Shown here piece by piece: positions 63,951-64,000 of a stretch of 64,000 nt of DNA. This DNA comes from Catenibacterium mitsuoka_A (lineage in GTDB: Bacteria; Bacillota_I; Bacilli_A; Erysipelotrichales; Coprobacillaceae). The stretch is taken from the NCBI RefSeq assembly GCF_964259225.1, contig NZ_CAXVKN010000003.1. One strand, 5' to 3'. The position numbers and the translations under genes were made by a program. The notes beneath the pieces were generated by a model. The model had not been told where the DNA came from. It made no database searches and was given only the letters and a program-made list of their open reading frames with translations. How positions within the stretch are numbered: the stretch's first letter is position 1; each line of letters begins with the position of its first letter.

Positions 63951-64000
63951 TAATAACTAATAAAACCGCAAATTAAATTAATAAACAGGTGGAAAATGTG

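Overview
The window is low-GC Gram-positive (Firmicutes) chromosome. Gene content and order match the Bacillota core: rqcH | gmk-priA-rsmB-rlmN-prpC-prkC-rsgA-rpe-thiN, ylbF-rsmD-coaD, pcrA-ligA-camS-gatCAB, HrcA/CIRCE control of clpB, and PASTA kinase signalling. AT-rich codons, xPKTG-anchored surface proteins, pyruvate phosphate dikinase and an RQC-minor-1 protein suggest a gut Erysipelotrichales/Coprobacillaceae-like anaerobe (Catenibacterium and relatives); this placement is inference. No rRNA or tRNA gene was seen.

Layout: (1) 1-12.5 kb is a dense core operon for ribosome-associated quality control, GMP kinase, PriA, rRNA methylation, the PP2C/PASTA kinase pair, ribosome biogenesis, ribulose-phosphate epimerase and thiamine diphosphate, ending in a MATE exporter. 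(2) 12.6-15.9 kb has a small alarmone synthetase, then a scarred accessory patch: IS200-type and XRE remnants, a transglutaminase-like gene and an integrase tail. (3) 16-28.4 kb: clpB under two CIRCE-like operators, rsmE-mtaB-MurE-like, rpsU-phoH, mutY (minus), the c-di-AMP receptor gene, a GNAT-like/FolC fusion and a catalytically degenerate DEAD-box-like protein. (4) 28.5-42 kb: ppdK, a DprA-like gene, rhomboid, def (minus), UPF0223-ftsW-ylbF-rsmD-coaD-pyrC-pyrK-pyrD and pcrA. (5) 42.1-44.6 kb: an IS200/IS605-type element (RHH-HUH TnpA plus a TnpB-like RuvC nuclease without zinc ribbon, with a likely guide-RNA region) sits between pcrA and ligA. (6) 44.6-54.5 kb: ligA-camS-gatCAB, a membrane protein, rlmD, small genes and an RQC-minor protein. 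(7) 54.5-64 kb: two tandem paralogous VWA adhesin genes with long non-coding upstream regions (the first frameshifted, the second with an assembly gap), then a GPH sugar symporter gene cut by a second, decayed copy of the same transposon family whose tnpB stops just before its nuclease core.

Most interesting: the zinc-ribbon-less TnpB family with two copies, a shared left flank that may be its target-adjacent motif, and a 3' stem that may be its guide-RNA scaffold; the pseudo-DEAD protein translationally coupled to the GNAT-FolC fusion; and the duplicated adhesin module with a conserved upstream block.
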